Assembly (NCBI GenBank): GCA_015039315.1
Contig: WIDE01000061.1
Coordinates: 62,001-126,000 of the forward strand
Reading direction: 5' to 3'
Source: Clavulina sp. PMI_390
Taxonomy: Eukaryota; Basidiomycota; Agaricomycetes; Cantharellales; Hydnaceae
DNA length: 64,000 nucleotides
Shown: in pieces, positions 12,064 through 24,492 of the stretch
Position numbering within the stretch: position 1 is the first letter of the stretch
How the letters are laid out: each line of letters begins with the position of its first letter
Program-made: the position numbers and the translations under genes
Notes under the pieces: model-generated
Database searches by the model: none
What the model saw: the letters and a program-made list of their open reading frames with translations, nothing else
Told to the model about the DNA's origin: nothing

Positions 12064-13744
12064 TTACACCCTTCGAACAGTCAGGATCGCCACCAAACCA
12101 TCCTACAATAGCCGACAGCAAGCATGAGACGCTGCATGCTTCGTGCATCAGGACAAGGATAGATACGTACCTGAGTGATATTGTGGTTGATGCCCTCCGC
12201 CCCGGGCTCAAGCAGGCCCTCACGCCATTCGACGTCTGCCTTCCACCACATGCCTTTCCAGCTCCCACCTTCAACAGCTCGCTCGACGAGGTAATCTCGA
12301 CCAAGGTTATAGCCGTCCGCTACGATCGTGTGGTGTTCGCCGAGGTACTGTTTGGGGGAGGGAGGAAAAAGAGTAAATGGGGGAAAGATGATCAGCAGAT
12401 GGCATATGCTAACTAGGGCTGGACTAGGAATGGACACGGACCTTCTCTTGTGATGCACTGTGATTGGACATTCACGATTATTCGGTGGTAATATGCGAGC
12501 AAAGAAGCACGAAAGAGGGGGGAATGAGCGGGTGCATTAGTATGAGGCCAAGCGGAGGAGCACGATGAGGATAAACATACGCGATGAACCACGCGCCCGT
12601 GTTCGCATCTGGCCCATTTTGTCTCCATGTCCGGAAGTGCTGCCCGCCTAAGGTCGACAGGAAGGGGGAACGATCAAGACGGGAGAATATAAAATGACAT
12701 TAGTTCGTAAATCAAATGTTGCCCAAAAATTTAGGGGGTCTACGAACCTGCGAGACTCTCCCAGCATGTGCCAAAGATGGGGAAGTAGTGCTGTCGGAAT
12801 ATGGAATATTGCTCCTTTGGGCCCAGCCCATCACTACAAGCAGCATAGAGAGGTGAAAGATTGGATAACGAGAGGTGGGCGAGATCCAATAGCGCGCGGG
12901 AGCGGAGCAAAGATTCCAGATGCGACATAATGTGAGAGGAAAGGGCAAAAAGTCAGCGACTAGCCACAGAGTGCGAAAAGGACAACGGAAGACAAACCCC
13001 AAGTCAGCGATCTGCTTGCCTCCCCTGTGCTGCTTCATGCATTCATCCGCAAAGCCTAATGACCTGCATAATCCGGAACCGGAAGCATTCCGAGCCAAAG
13101 TTAGACACGTGTGGCCGTGAGCCATGGTAGCAAGGAAAGGGACGAACATGGCATATTGCCCAAAACCATTGGCGGAAAGGATATGCTTATCGGAGTCACC
13201 GGATACGATCACGTTGATGGGTTCTCCTAAAAGGAACGTGCGGCGGCGCGCGGGCAGGGGGAAAGGTCAGTGACGGGGGCGGCTATGCGGGGGGAGTAAA
13301 AGAGCGCTTAGAGGGAAGGTAACGTACCTAGCCATCCACCAAGCTTCTTGACGGCGCGCTATGCCAGTGGGACGGGTAAGCCATCGGGCGCCGAAGGAAA
13401 TTTTTTGGGCAAACCAAGACCCGGTCCGTGCGTCCCACTCACGTTAATCATGCTCCCTCCTCCCACCCGGGGATCCCTCCAGCCATCGGGATAAGGCCCA
13501 AAAGGTGCGACTTGACCATCCAGCACCGTCTGTACATGCTCTAACCCGAAAAAAAAAAAGGAAGATATGAGCCAAGATGCTTGACAGGGGTGCCGTGGGC
13601 CACCACCAACGCGCAATGCATCGGGATGATCGCGACGACTGTATTCGCCCATTGAGTTGGCACGCTTGTTCACTCACTCCTTGGCTCGATGAGGGGCGAC
13701 GCAAGTGCCGACAGGGCGAAAGCGACGAGTGCGACAGTCCTCAT
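12064..13744 (-). CDS. secreted protein of a fungal family of unknown function
   Basis: Ten exons: complement(join(12064..12102,12171..12347,12442..12457,12581..12647,12748..12833,12998..13063,13148..13226,13328..13358,13443..13540,13678..13744)), 241 aa, every junction in phase. The first 16 or so residues (MRTVALVAFALSALA) form a typical signal peptide. Distinct blocks are PFGPYPDGWRDPRVGGGSMI, GEPINVIVSGDSD, QHYFPIFGTCWESLAGGQHF and HHTIVADGYNLGRD. I recall similar sequences among basidiomycete hypothetical secreted proteins but know no activity. The third exon from the 3' end is only 16 nt; it supplies SQEK and restores phase between flanking exons, which supports it. Probably extracellular. 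Confidence 0.82.
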
Positions 13745-14156
13745 TGAGACAGGACAGCGCTGGCACGCAGGTCAAGCAGTCAGTTATTATTAGTAGTAGG
13801 GGGTGGTGGTGGTCGTGATAGCAGTGGCGGTGGAGTTGGGCATAGCGTGGGACGTGCTTAGTCATCGACGGATACGCGGTTAGACGCCAGCCTGTGATCG
13901 TTCGTCTTTCTTTCCCAGGCTCCGTTTCAACGTCACCCCTGCTTGCCAGAACGAAAAGCAAAGAAACGAACCCGTCACAGGTTTTCGTTCGTCCGGGGGT
14001 CCTCGTCATATTCGGGCAAATCACTCAACTCTCCACACAATCGCGTGTTTGAGAGCCACCGTCTTTGGAAGCGGCATCACTGTCGTCTTGGCCCGTGTTG
14101 AACACCTCTAGTGAACCAACGAGAACAAGCTCTACGAATTAGCCTGCGCGACGAAA
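13745..14156. other. divergent promoter region
   Basis: About 410 bp between two outward-facing start codons (secreted protein and membrane protein). Contains short GT-rich and AG-rich tracts near 13790-13815; no gene seen. Confidence 0.5.
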
Positions 14157-15689
14157 ATGTCAAACGCTGCAGCTTCTTCCTCCACGGCAGCCGGCCGAAA
14201 GGAGGTTTCACCTAGTGAGTCAAAAGACTGAGTGTCTGTATGCGCCAACTCACCTGTACTCTTCTTCTCCCCTCCCACCCCAGACACGCTCTTCATACGC
14301 ACTCTCTTCACTGTACAGATATTCGGCGCCATCATTGCAGGCGCCAATTACTTCCTGCACGTCCAAGCCCATTCCGATGGCAACAATACGATAAAATCGG
14401 CATTCCAAGCCGTTTGCGCTGCCCCATCCTCCCCCTCACCTACGTCCCTCTACAGAGCTTACACGGATATCCCTGCTCTTGATTACATTGCATGTTTGTT
14501 AAACACATTCTTCACCACGCTTCTCACTCCTCCCAACCGCGTCACCTTTGCCTCGCTCCTCCTCTCCCTTCCCATCGCCTACTTCCCCATCCTCCTCGAT
14601 GCCTCCATCCTCTTTAAGCACAGACCATTGCTTGCTATTGCAGTCCCGCTTGTTTTCGGATGCATTGGGCAGCTCAAGGGCGCAGGGCTCTATTTCCCTC
14701 TGTACTGGCTCTTCTCTTTGATGGCGCAGGTCCAGCCACGCGCCGAGGGACGCAAGGCCATCAGGACTGCGTACGACCGGCCTTTTGTTCTCGCCACTTG
14801 CATCGCAGCAATCTTGGGTGGTCTCATTCCTACTGTTGTCATGATCCTCTGGACGCAGGAGCTTACTCCCGGTGCCGTGCCAAGCGAGCTTGCGTTGGGT
14901 GTCATGACGCTATGGCAGTTCTTCCCCGTCTACTGCGCGGTGATCCAATTGGGCATTTGGCTCAATCTTGAGATGCTCACTCCTCCACCTCCTCCGGTGA
15001 AGGAAGGTGAGGCAAAGGCTGAAGCCTCTACTTCTGCGGCGGCCGAACCAGAGCCAGAGCTTGGACAAGATCCTGTTTCCCACTATGTCATCCTAGGTAC
15101 ATTCGCGGTTCTCGCCCTCACTGTGACAGTCCTCGGGCACCTCCCCTTCGTGCTCGAGATGCTCTACCCAAGCAAGAGCACTGTAGCAGCTGCAACCGAG
15201 AGCGCAAGCGAGGCCGCAGAGTCAACAGGCTCACTCATCAAGTCCTACTTCCAAAAACAAGTCGCCCAAGTCCCACTCCTCGCCCAATTCGCACCACCTG
15301 CCGCCGCACCCTCCTCCGTCCCCGCCGTCCCACAGACGTTTATCGAGAAATGGAGGCCCACGCGCTCGCTCGACGCAGCGCTCGAGTTCCTGGGCGCATC
15401 ACTCGTCCCGCCATACGACCCGCACGCCTCGCGCACACCCACATCCGCATCCATCCCGCTGTCCATCGCGCAGCATGAGATTGTGCGGTTCATCCAGTGG
15501 GACGGGATCTTCCTTGGGCTCGGGACGTGGCTTGCGGGTGTGTGGAGCTGGCCGTGGGGTACAGCGAGATTCGATGTCCCTGCGGTGCTGGCTGCCACGA
15601 TTTTACTTTCCGTTGGCGTCTTTACTGTTTTGGGCCCGGCAGCGTTTTTGGCGGTGCCGTTTGTCGCGGGGGAGTTGTTGCGTGCTTGA
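14157..15689 (+). CDS. multi-pass membrane protein, function unknown
   Basis: Model join(14157..14214,14284..15689), 487 aa. Exon 1 encodes a short Ser/Ala-rich start; the single intron is in phase. There are about eight to nine hydrophobic segments spread through the protein, for example around VQIFGAIIAGANYF, LLAIAVPLVFGCIG, AAILGGLIPTVVMIL and a C-terminal pair ending FLAVPFVAGELLRA. Between membrane segments are an acidic/alanine-rich loop and a long proline-rich loop. I do not recognise a characterised family. The codon choice is GC-rich and even, as expected of an expressed gene. Confidence 0.8.
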
Positions 15690-16152
15690 GGATAAGAGTG
15701 AGGGACACATGCTGGTGTGGATGAGACGAGGAGCTACAGTTTTGTCAACGTTCGGTAAACGACCTATACCAGAGTGGATTGCGGGGATTGCTTTCGCTGA
15801 GTTTGAACACCCAATTGCACCCCCTCCACGAGTTCCTTGCCTGTTGGATTCTGCAAGATCTTGTTAACTATGTATGTATGTAGGATATTGCGCCAGCGCG
15901 TGTGTGTGTTGCTTCCCCTGTACATTCCTGCTAGCCTGTGCTCATCAAATTTCTGTACCTCCGGATCGGGTCAATCGACTAGTCACATTCGCAACTGATG
16001 TAACGCCATTCCGCATCGTAGTGGCTTCCTCCGATCTAACATCAAGGATTATCACAACTCCTCGGTACCTTCAATCGAGTCCGCTCTCTTCACTCATCCA
16101 GGAATCTTGAGTCCTTTGACGTGTTAGCCAGCCCTCGATTTGGAGTCAGTCT
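15690..16152. other. intergenic, no gene seen
   Basis: Terminator of the membrane protein gene and promoter of the first tandem F-box gene. No supported feature. Confidence 0.5.
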
Positions 16153-17330
16153 ATGGTAAGTTGCAGCAATTCTGTTCGCCTATCATAGCTGGCCAGGATC
16201 TCGTATGGAATGACTTCTTTCATTTGAACAAGATGCTTTTACTCCTACCCTACGACTTATTTGATGCAATCCTAGCGTTCTGCGATTTTCGGGAATTCAA
16301 GAATCTTACCCTTGTATCTCGGCACATCCAAGCTGCTGCCGATCAACACTTCTGGCGACTAGCCACCATCAATGCCAGCCCCCAGACGGAGGGTTATATG
16401 AACCTCTTATGTGGTCGAGCGAGTCAAGTTCGCAAATTGACGATCAAAGAGCGCTGTACTGAGGACAAACATGAAGAGACCAGCAAGGCTCTTCTCGGAC
16501 TCATCGAGGGCATGCGACAACACCTCCATATTACGGATTTGAATCTGAATCTGGTTTCACACAGCCAGGAATGTTATTTTGATGATGTCCTTGAATCACT
16601 GGGTAGCGTGGAGCAACCCTCCCTGCTCCGTTCCCTCGCCGTTCGATTAGGAGTATCCGACCGTAGCGGAAAAATATGGGGGTCGATCTTACAAGCTCAC
16701 CCAAACCTCACATCCCTCGAAATACCGCTCGTAAGAATCGCAGAACCAACTCCTCTCAGTGCTCTACCACTCCCCGCCCTCAGGCGTCTCTCAGTGCGCT
16801 CGCCCAACGAGCTATACATTTTCCAGCACATTCCAGTAGCGCACCTCTCGATTTTCTACTGCGATCCGGGTCACTTCAGGTCCCTGAAACTCCTTTTGGC
16901 AATCGAGGGCCTCGCGGATACGTTGATTGAGCTCTCGATGGCTTTCAAACTTTTACATTCCCCAGTCCACTTGGTATATTGCGCAAGCATCAACCTGCCT
17001 CACCTAGAAATCCTCAAACTGGAAGCCATTAATGGGGGCTACCTGAATCAAGAGGAGGCTGACGAGCTTTTATCAACGTTTACGAGCGCTGTGGAGTCGA
17101 ATAGTCTCGTTCATCTTAGGGAGCTACATTTGAGAGGGTTTCACATGACTACCGATCACCTTGGTTTCGTGCGGAGATGCTTTGATATATGGCCAGACTC
17201 TCTCCAGCGGGTGTGGATAGAGAACGGTACGCAAGGTGTCGCCCGCTTGCAAGCGATCATCGATCGGGCGGAAGCTGAGAAGCTAGGTTTCGTTGCCCAA
17301 CGCGCTCCACTACACACTGGCGTTCAATGA
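16153..17330 (+). CDS. F-box protein, tandem copy 1
   Basis: Predicted SCF ubiquitin-ligase adaptor. The F-box-like start is LLLLPYDLFDAILAFCDFRE, then KNLTLVSRHIQAAADQHFW, followed by about 300 residues with leucine-rich spacing. The main exon is 16233..17330. It could start at its own ATG (16233), or the ATG at 16153..16155 may form a first exon of only the start codon, followed by GTAAGT and an in-phase AAG acceptor. The paralog at 17920 requires exactly that arrangement, because its main exon has no early ATG. Closely related to the next gene (shared VSR.IQ.AADRHFW and C-terminal FDIWP-type blocks). Confidence 0.8.
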
Positions 17331-17919
17331 AGGTACGCTTGCTTGACTCTATCTAGATTTTTTTTTCTAAGGGTTTCCCCATTCATATATCGATCGTGAT
17401 AAGTTCCGACAACAAAACTATTCCCATCGTTTCCACCAAGGAAGCGAAGGTTTCCTTCTCCCCCAACATTGCAGGCTTCATTGAATGGATGGCCAAGGCA
17501 TTTGAAGAGTAATTGTGGCGACCGGCATATATGTCTTCCCGCTATTAAGGTTTAAGGGTGTGCTAGCCGTCTCAGCAAGCGCAGTGACCGATGCCCAGTT
17601 AGCGACGTCTTCACGCTGGCTGTTCATGGTGGGGTGCCATCGTGAGCAAGAGCTTATGATATCAGCTCTCGAAGTAGGAACAACGATAAATGAACGCGAT
17701 CTGCGAGCCGACCTTCAGAGCATTAGCGAGTCGATGGGGATGAGAGGAACAACTAATAGGGTCTGAGCGTTACTCACAGTGACACCCTCGGTTGAACATT
17801 GACCGGTTTGCCTTTGGTCTGGTCCCTCAACTTCACCTGTCTGCATAGCAAAAGATCCTGGGGATATAAACGGTCCTGGGGTCAAGAGAGCTTGTCCATG
17901 AAGGAGAAACGATACGGTC
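17331..17919. other. spacer between tandem F-box genes
   Basis: About 590 bp with no supported gene. Confidence 0.5.
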
Positions 17920-19092
17920 ATGGTAAGGGCTTGGTCACTGTCTACATTGCCAGCTGATGGCCTGGTCTGATACTGTTTGTTTTAGGTCCTCGCCCTGCTC
18001 CCCTACGATATTTTTGATGAGATTTTGGCGCTCTGCAATCTCCAGGAATTGAAAGCTCTTACTTTCGTATCTCGAACTATCCAATCAGCCGCTGATCGGC
18101 ATTTCTGGCGCTCAGTTCACATTGACTCTACCTTCCAAAGGGAAGGTTATATGGCTCTCTTCTCTAGAAGAGCAAGCGAAGCCCACAAGATAACCATCGA
18201 AGAGTATTGCAACGAAAAAGAGCATGAAGAAATCAGCAATTCCCTACTGGCGGTCATGCATGGGATTCGTCAGAACTCCCAGATTACAGACCTAAATCTG
18301 ATTCTCTATGGACACGATGATAGATGCCAATTCCATGAGTTGTTTCGCTCCATGGCTACTTCATATTTCTCATTCGTACTCCGCAATCTTGCCGTTGAGT
18401 TAGGACCAAGATTCCGCATTGACGGAGGAACTTTGGCGTCGGTGGTGCGAGCCCACCCACAGATTACGTCTCTCGAGGTTCCTGTGATGGAAATCACAAT
18501 GCCTTTCTCCTTTAATGCCCCGCAGCTCCCCGATCTTGTGAGCCTGTCCATCTACTCGCCCGCTGCGCTTTTCTTTGCAACGCGTGCTCCAATAGCACGG
18601 CTGTCTATTGCCAGCTGCACTTCCCGTGATATGGAGTCGCTGGGACTCCACGCTGCTCTCGATGGCGTTGGAAATAATTTAACCAGTCTCAAGATCGTAT
18701 TCGATATTAGACCTTATGACGAGACCATCATGGCGGCCTTGCTCTATTGCATCAATATTCGAATGCCTCGATTGGAGATTATCAACCTCAGATTCACCTC
18801 TATGTGCAGGCTCCGCATCTCTCAAGTGGTTCAGCTGGAAACAACGTTTTCCGAGGCGGTTGCATCAGGTAGCCTTACCGGTCTACGGGAGCTACACTTG
18901 ACCGGATTCGACATTGGCGGACGTCATCATGACTTCGTACGGAGAAGTTTCCAGATCTGGCCATCCACCCTGACAGGCGTTTGGGCGGAGACGATTACGG
19001 GCAGTGGTCGTCGCTCTGTGGTACTAATCAGCCGTTCGGAGGCGGAGAGGCTAGGCTATATCGCGCAAGCACAGACTACCATTGTCGAATAG
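17920..19092 (+). CDS. F-box protein, tandem copy 2
   Basis: Paralog of the gene at 16153. Model join(17920..17922,17986..19092), 369 aa: the first exon is just ATG, followed by GTAAGG, and the second begins after TTTTAG with VLALLPYDIFDEILALCNLQ. The F-box continues as ELKALTFVSRTIQSAADRHF and is followed by leucine-rich C-terminal sequence ending near RSEAERLGYIAQ. Substrate unknown. Tandem duplication is evident from shared architecture and spacing. Confidence 0.8.
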
Positions 19093-19550
19093 GGTATCGC
19101 CTTGGTTTGGTGCGCCCGTTATCCCTCACATTTTTCCCCATGTTTTGGATCATCGAATCCTTTCGTCGTTGATCGTCATGTCAGTCGCTGCAGGATTCCA
19201 TGCATATATCTGTTCGCATAGCTGGCTTTGCCAGATTGTCTGCCTCCGCTTTATCCTCTTATCTTTGGTACCATTGCTGTAGCCTTGAGGATGTATCGTA
19301 CCCCCAAATTAAATTATTTTCACGTGATATTTTTGAATGCTCTCCTCCTAATTGGTTGCTGTTCCTAAATTTCAGGGAATAATGATCAGCGAGAGGTGCA
19401 TGAAAAACATAAGTCGAACAAGTTCGACCTGAAGATCCCAACCATCTCCTCACATTGTGGCCAGCACCTGTGCAGTCGGCGATACGTCTCCTACCGTCAT
19501 ACCCTCATTTCTGGGAATTATAAGGGGGAAGGCTCCTTCTTTTGCTCTGG
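19093..19550. other. intergenic, no gene seen
   Basis: About 460 bp between the F-box copy and the SAM carrier; no supported feature. Confidence 0.5.
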
Positions 19551-20744
19551 ATGGATGCGCAGCAAAATGACTCCCCAACGAAAACGCGTGCTCCACCAAC
19601 ATTCCAACAGTCCCTGATTGTCCGTGAGGGCTCAATCCCTTTCAAGTCTACTCATCTATCAAGCTGATGTATCTCTGCGACTCCCCTTCAGGCCGGAGCT
19701 GCGGCCGGCACATCAGTTGATCTACTCTTCTTCCCCATCGACACCTTGAAAACTCGTCTGCAAAGCGCGCAGGGCTTTCTAGCTGCAGGTGGACTACGTG
19801 GGGTCTACAAAGGGATAGGAAGTGTGGTCGTTGGAAGTGCTCCAGGTGGTACGTCATCTCTAACAGGTCAAAAACTACTCGTACGACCGATAAATCTGAC
19901 CCATAACCTCACCACTCGCAATACTCTTCACGTCACTTCTAGCTGCCGCATTCTTCGTAACCTATGACACCTTGAAGCAGGTGCTTCCGCCCCCTATATC
20001 ACACCCCTCCCCAGTGAATCACGTCATTGCCGCTTCTGCGGGCGAATGTGTGGCATGTTTGATCAGAGTGCCCACCGAGATTGTCAAGTCTAGGATGCAA
20101 ACCTCTGCATACGGGTCTGCTGTCGGGAGCCTAGATGCATTCCGTAGGGTGGTACATGATGGGGGTGTTGCGGGTCTGTATCGAGGATTTGGAATCACAA
20201 TCATGCGCGAAGTGAGTTTCTGTAGATCCATGCAACACGCACCCACACTTTTTTCTTCTCTTCTCTAACTCGAGCCAATGACGATTTTTCTACTTTTTCA
20301 TCAAAAGCTTCCATTCACCTCCATCCAATTTCCTTTATACGAATTCCTCAAGAGACAATTCTCTATATATCTGGGCGGCCGTCCGCTCCGGTCTTACGAG
20401 GCAGCATTATGCGGCTCCGTGGCAGGAGGCTTCGCGGCCGCTTCAACAACACCTCTAGATGTGTTAAAGACCCGGGTCATGCTTGATATGCGGGTGAGCA
20501 TACACACTGCTTAGTCTCTACCACTTGAGTATATACCTCCCCTAATTTGCGTATCTGCTCTCATAAATAGGCTGACCGCTCACAGCTACCAAGTATCGCG
20601 ACCCGAATTAGGGACATATACTCGGCAGGAGGACTTAGAGCATTTTTCGCAGGTGTTGTACCGCGAACGCTCTGGATCAGTGCAGGAGGGAGTGTTTTCC
20701 TCGGTATCTATGAGCTTGTTGTTGCATCCGCTCTCCTATCATGA
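19551..20744 (+). CDS. SAM5: mitochondrial S-adenosylmethionine carrier
   Basis: Inner-membrane carrier of the SLC25 family that imports SAM into mitochondria and exports S-adenosylhomocysteine. Model join(19551..19619,19692..19848,19943..20211,20308..20493,20571..20744), 284 aa, all in phase. Three carrier repeats are visible with signature motifs [20 protein letters not shown] and [10 protein letters not shown]. The SAM subfamily features [32 protein letters not shown] and REIPF-like [17 protein letters not shown] are all in place. Length is normal for the subfamily. It supplies SAM for lipoate, biotin and methylation reactions; I see no reason to link it to the cluster further right. Confidence 0.92.
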
Positions 20745-20964
20745 TAGATCACGGCGAACTTCGCATATATAGTAGATAATTATGATTATGCTCGTAATCT
20801 CTCATTTCTTCCTTTTCGTCGAGACTTCGTGTGAGTGAGTCGCAGTCACGTGGGCAGGTCTCACCTGGTTCATCCCACCACCACCACACCGCGCTTCAGT
20901 GTACAAACCCTCACAGCTTGGTCTCGCCCCAAAGCACGAGCGACAGCCTCTGAAAATATCTACC

Positions 20965-23637
20965 ATGCCTGAAGCTGTTGACCATGATAACGAAAATATA
21001 CTTATAATATCGTCGGCTCCACCAGAGCGGACGGAAACCGAACAGCCTTCCACGTCGTTCCCATCGATGCCTTCACTGTCAGCTGACTTCGCCGTACCAA
21101 TGATCGATCCTAGAAGCGAGAGTATGACCATTTTGCCCCATCTCGCCACCCTCGATATGCCGATTCCCCACCTTGAACAACACAATCCCTCCCCCGATCC
21201 ACCGCCGATAACTCATTCCTTCGCTGAGACTAGTGCTGTACCCACCGCCACCGTCGCTACTCCCTCTTTCCAGATAGATTCACATCCAGAATTTTCCGAA
21301 TACCTATGCATATACCTTCTCGCTCTGCGGTATCTCATTGCGGTTCTTGACTTCCATGACCGTGAATACGCTCTCGCGCTCTCTTGGCGCCTGTTGCCGG
21401 CCAGTGGAGACGAAGACGTTCACCAATATCCACCTACATATCCTGCCCTTCCTCAAATGATGGCTACTATATGGGCGTCAGGTGCGAGGCGTGATGCATT
21501 GGTCGGTCGAGTCTTTGAGGTCGTCCCTGGCGGGCAAATTCCTATTCGTCCGAGCGCAAACCATCAAAATGTATCCACTCATCCCTCTTCATCGGCATCT
21601 CCTATTCATCCCCTCGAGCATAATCGGAGTGTGGACGTACAGTCAGCCGTTTCCCTCGACAGTACTGTCAGGGCGAACGAAAGTGCGATTCAAACCTCCC
21701 GGTCGATAGCTTCTTTGCCCTCGGGTCACCCTCACACTTCTATATCCCCACTAATAAGGGCCGGTGCTGATATATCGGAGGGAATGTGGTCGAGCCCTAC
21801 CCAGATGCTACCTGGGCCGGATCGACCCGTCACGTTTCGCCACGCAAACGACAGTGTATATGAGGACGTCGTCATTTTTACAACCCGCAGGCATTTAAGT
21901 CCTATTGAACTCCTGGGGAGTGATGTTTCTGGCGTAGATGGTAGCAGCCCCTATTCCAGGGCAGAATTAAGTGCTTCCATTCGATCAGAGCCATCGTGGA
22001 TGACAAGCGACGAAGACGACAGTGATGATGGTGGACCCCCTCCCCTGGTGCGGGTACGATCAGCTCTCCATAGTAGACACTCCACCGCCCCCTCTATAAG
22101 TTCATCTGATGAGCAAGAGATGGATGCTTCTCCAAGCGATATTTCCTCGAGTGATGACGATGCACTCCCTCCGCTGGAACCTCTAAGAAGGCTGCGATCC
22201 CCTAATAACACTTATACATCCTTTTCCCGTAACGCTCCACACACGCAGTCCGAGTATGATTCCGAAACGGATAGCGACGACGTCCCTCCACTAGTACCCA
22301 TTTCTTCAGAACGAACTCTTCCAGCGCGAATCCCGATTTCTACCCTGATCCAAAACGAAGAGGCTATAGAAAGAGTCGAGCGGCCCGGATCTTCATCGTC
22401 TGACGCTCTCCTACGTCGCGCTCATCTACAGCGGCTTTTAGGCCAACATGGTACGTCGTCTTACCACTATGACCGATATTTTATCCAAAAGGCTCATTTT
22501 CCTTCTCGCATGATCAAGCCTCGGAACGTATCTCTCGGCGTGAGGAGGTAACAAATGCTATCCGGAGCATACATGGTGAGGCTGGAGACAGTGGAGACTC
22601 GGGATCTCTCTCAGCCACAGCACCTCTTCACTCAGCTGGTCATTACCCGGCGGCTACCACCTCAGAGAATCGGCATGATATACTTCGTGCGCTTGAGGAG
22701 AGTGACGATGAGTCAATGGATATGGAAGGGATGCCAGATTTGGAGCTGATAGACAACTCAGAGGATTTGAGGGAGCAAGCGCGCACGCTATCAGAACAAC
22801 CAACAGATCAAGTCAGGTTAGTATTTCTCGCTCGCGCTGAGAAGCACCTTACAGTGGATACAACTGACAGCACACATCATCCCGTTCCGTCGTGCGGTAT
22901 AACTGAACCCTCTCATTGCTTTCGCAAGACGACGTAATCTCTTCAGGGAGGCAATCCCTCGCGACGTCATCGAAGATGCTGATCACCCTTACAATGATTT
23001 GGTAAGTTCTGGACATGTGAACTAATCTCTGATGTCTCTAATGGATCCTTTCTATCGCACGCAGGAACGCTTCACTCGGCTGCTTTCTAGATTCTTTCTC
23101 TCCGCAGAGCCTCAGATGGATCCTTCACGCGCAGAAGTACTTATGCACAGTCTTCCCACCGTCGATCAAGATTTACTCTCCAGGGTCGTTGGCCTCCAGT
23201 GTTCTGACGTTACTGACGGAGAAGGTCCAACTAATGGGGGATGTAGTGTTTGTTTCGAGCCCTTCATTTCCATTGTCGAATCATTGTCGGAGGCCGGTGA
23301 GGATCAGCAAACCCCGGTTCTATCGCTCCCTTGTCATCACATCTTCCATCAAGAATGCCTTCGGCCCTGGTTCTCGAGGTCAGTATTGCTCGATATAACT
23401 CATCACCTTTCTAATTGGTCTCCTGCATATTATAGTCGTTCAACGTGCCCGAATTGTCGCTTCGATCTTGATCCCCAGAGCCTAACATTAAGCGCATCAG
23501 TCCATTCCAGACACCTGTTCCAGCAGCATCCAGACTTGCGGTGCCCTGACTGGACGCTCCCACGCTCTCCCAGCAATCAAACATTACAAGAATGGGTGGA
23601 GGATCGCGAAAGAGCTGTTGGGATTCTCCCTTCGTGA
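20965..23637 (+). CDS. RING-H2 finger protein, probable E3 ubiquitin ligase
   Basis: Model join(20965..22450,22492..22816,22929..23001,23065..23378,23436..23637), 799 aa. About 630 residues of low-complexity, probably disordered sequence come first, with repeated acidic/serine patches such as TSDEDDSDDGGPPPL, SISSSDEQEMDASPSD and SETDSDDVPPLVP. The C-terminal RING-H2 domain starts near residue 688 with CSVC, continues SLPCHHIFHQECLRPWF, and closes across the last intron with STCPNC. All metal ligands of a C3H2C3 ring are present. The layout resembles ubiquitin ligases with a long regulatory N-terminus. The first intron (41 nt) is short but needed to keep frame. Confidence 0.86.
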
Positions 23638-24492
23638 CGTGAAACCATGTTGTCTCCGAGGAACTACTTGCGTGCGGGGTGTCCATGTTTCCACCTGCCA
23701 GACCGTATAATCGAGCAATTGGCATCGCTGCTCTCCACTGCTCAACCGGGGGGCGATGTGCCCATGCTTCGGCTGATGAGACTAGAGATCACAATGTGAC
23801 TTCACTGAGTCCAGTGTTTGTAAAAATATACTTTCTAGAGCAACGTCAAGGCTGGATAGTAAAGCCACTGGGATGTTAACGAGTATCTCGCCTCTCGGGT
23901 ATCCGTCGCTATTTTGCGCCAGAGGATGCAATCAATGTTGAAACAAAGTAGACGATGCGGCATCGGGGCTGGATGAGCGACGTCGGAATTAGGTTGAGGC
24001 CTATTTTTAGTGTCTGCATGCGCTCTGGTGATCTGGTCTCACGAATGAATCGAAGTCCATGGAGTGTCCAATCGTGCAGTTTGGCTCACGGATCTGCATT
24101 TCTTTTCTCTCGTGCGTTCAAATGATTACATCCGTGGAAATAGTTTTTCCTTACAGGATTTGCAGTTCGTATTGAATGTTGGCATTTCTTGCGTTGTGAT
24201 TTGCCTAGGCTTCGAGACGCCTACGCCGCGCGCACACTTATTTCCACCTGGCGGAACGGTTAATTCCTGAGTGGCACATAAATCTTATTTTATGATATAG
24301 AATAATGAAAAGTGGTCCAATTGGTTTGTGTGGAATCGGTGCCAGGAGATGCTAAGAAAAGAAATTTGGATGTCGCCAATATTTCTTTTTCGCTTGGCAG
24401 GCTCCCTCCAGTGCTTACAAACGCAAATTTCTAAATCCATTACGATAAGACCTTGGAATATGCATACATAATAATTCGTCGTTGAAGACTGG
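23638..24492. other. convergent intergenic region
   Basis: About 850 bp between the 3' ends of the RING gene and the FAD monooxygenase; nothing recognisable. Confidence 0.5.

Noticed and set aside
12577..12580. Alternative donor GTTTAT for exon 7 of the secreted protein
   Set aside because: It would give one exon fewer, but the GTATGT donor plus a 16-nt exon uses stronger sites and keeps phase.
20899..20964. Upstream extension of the RING gene frame
   Set aside because: It has no ATG; the first ATG in frame is at 20965.
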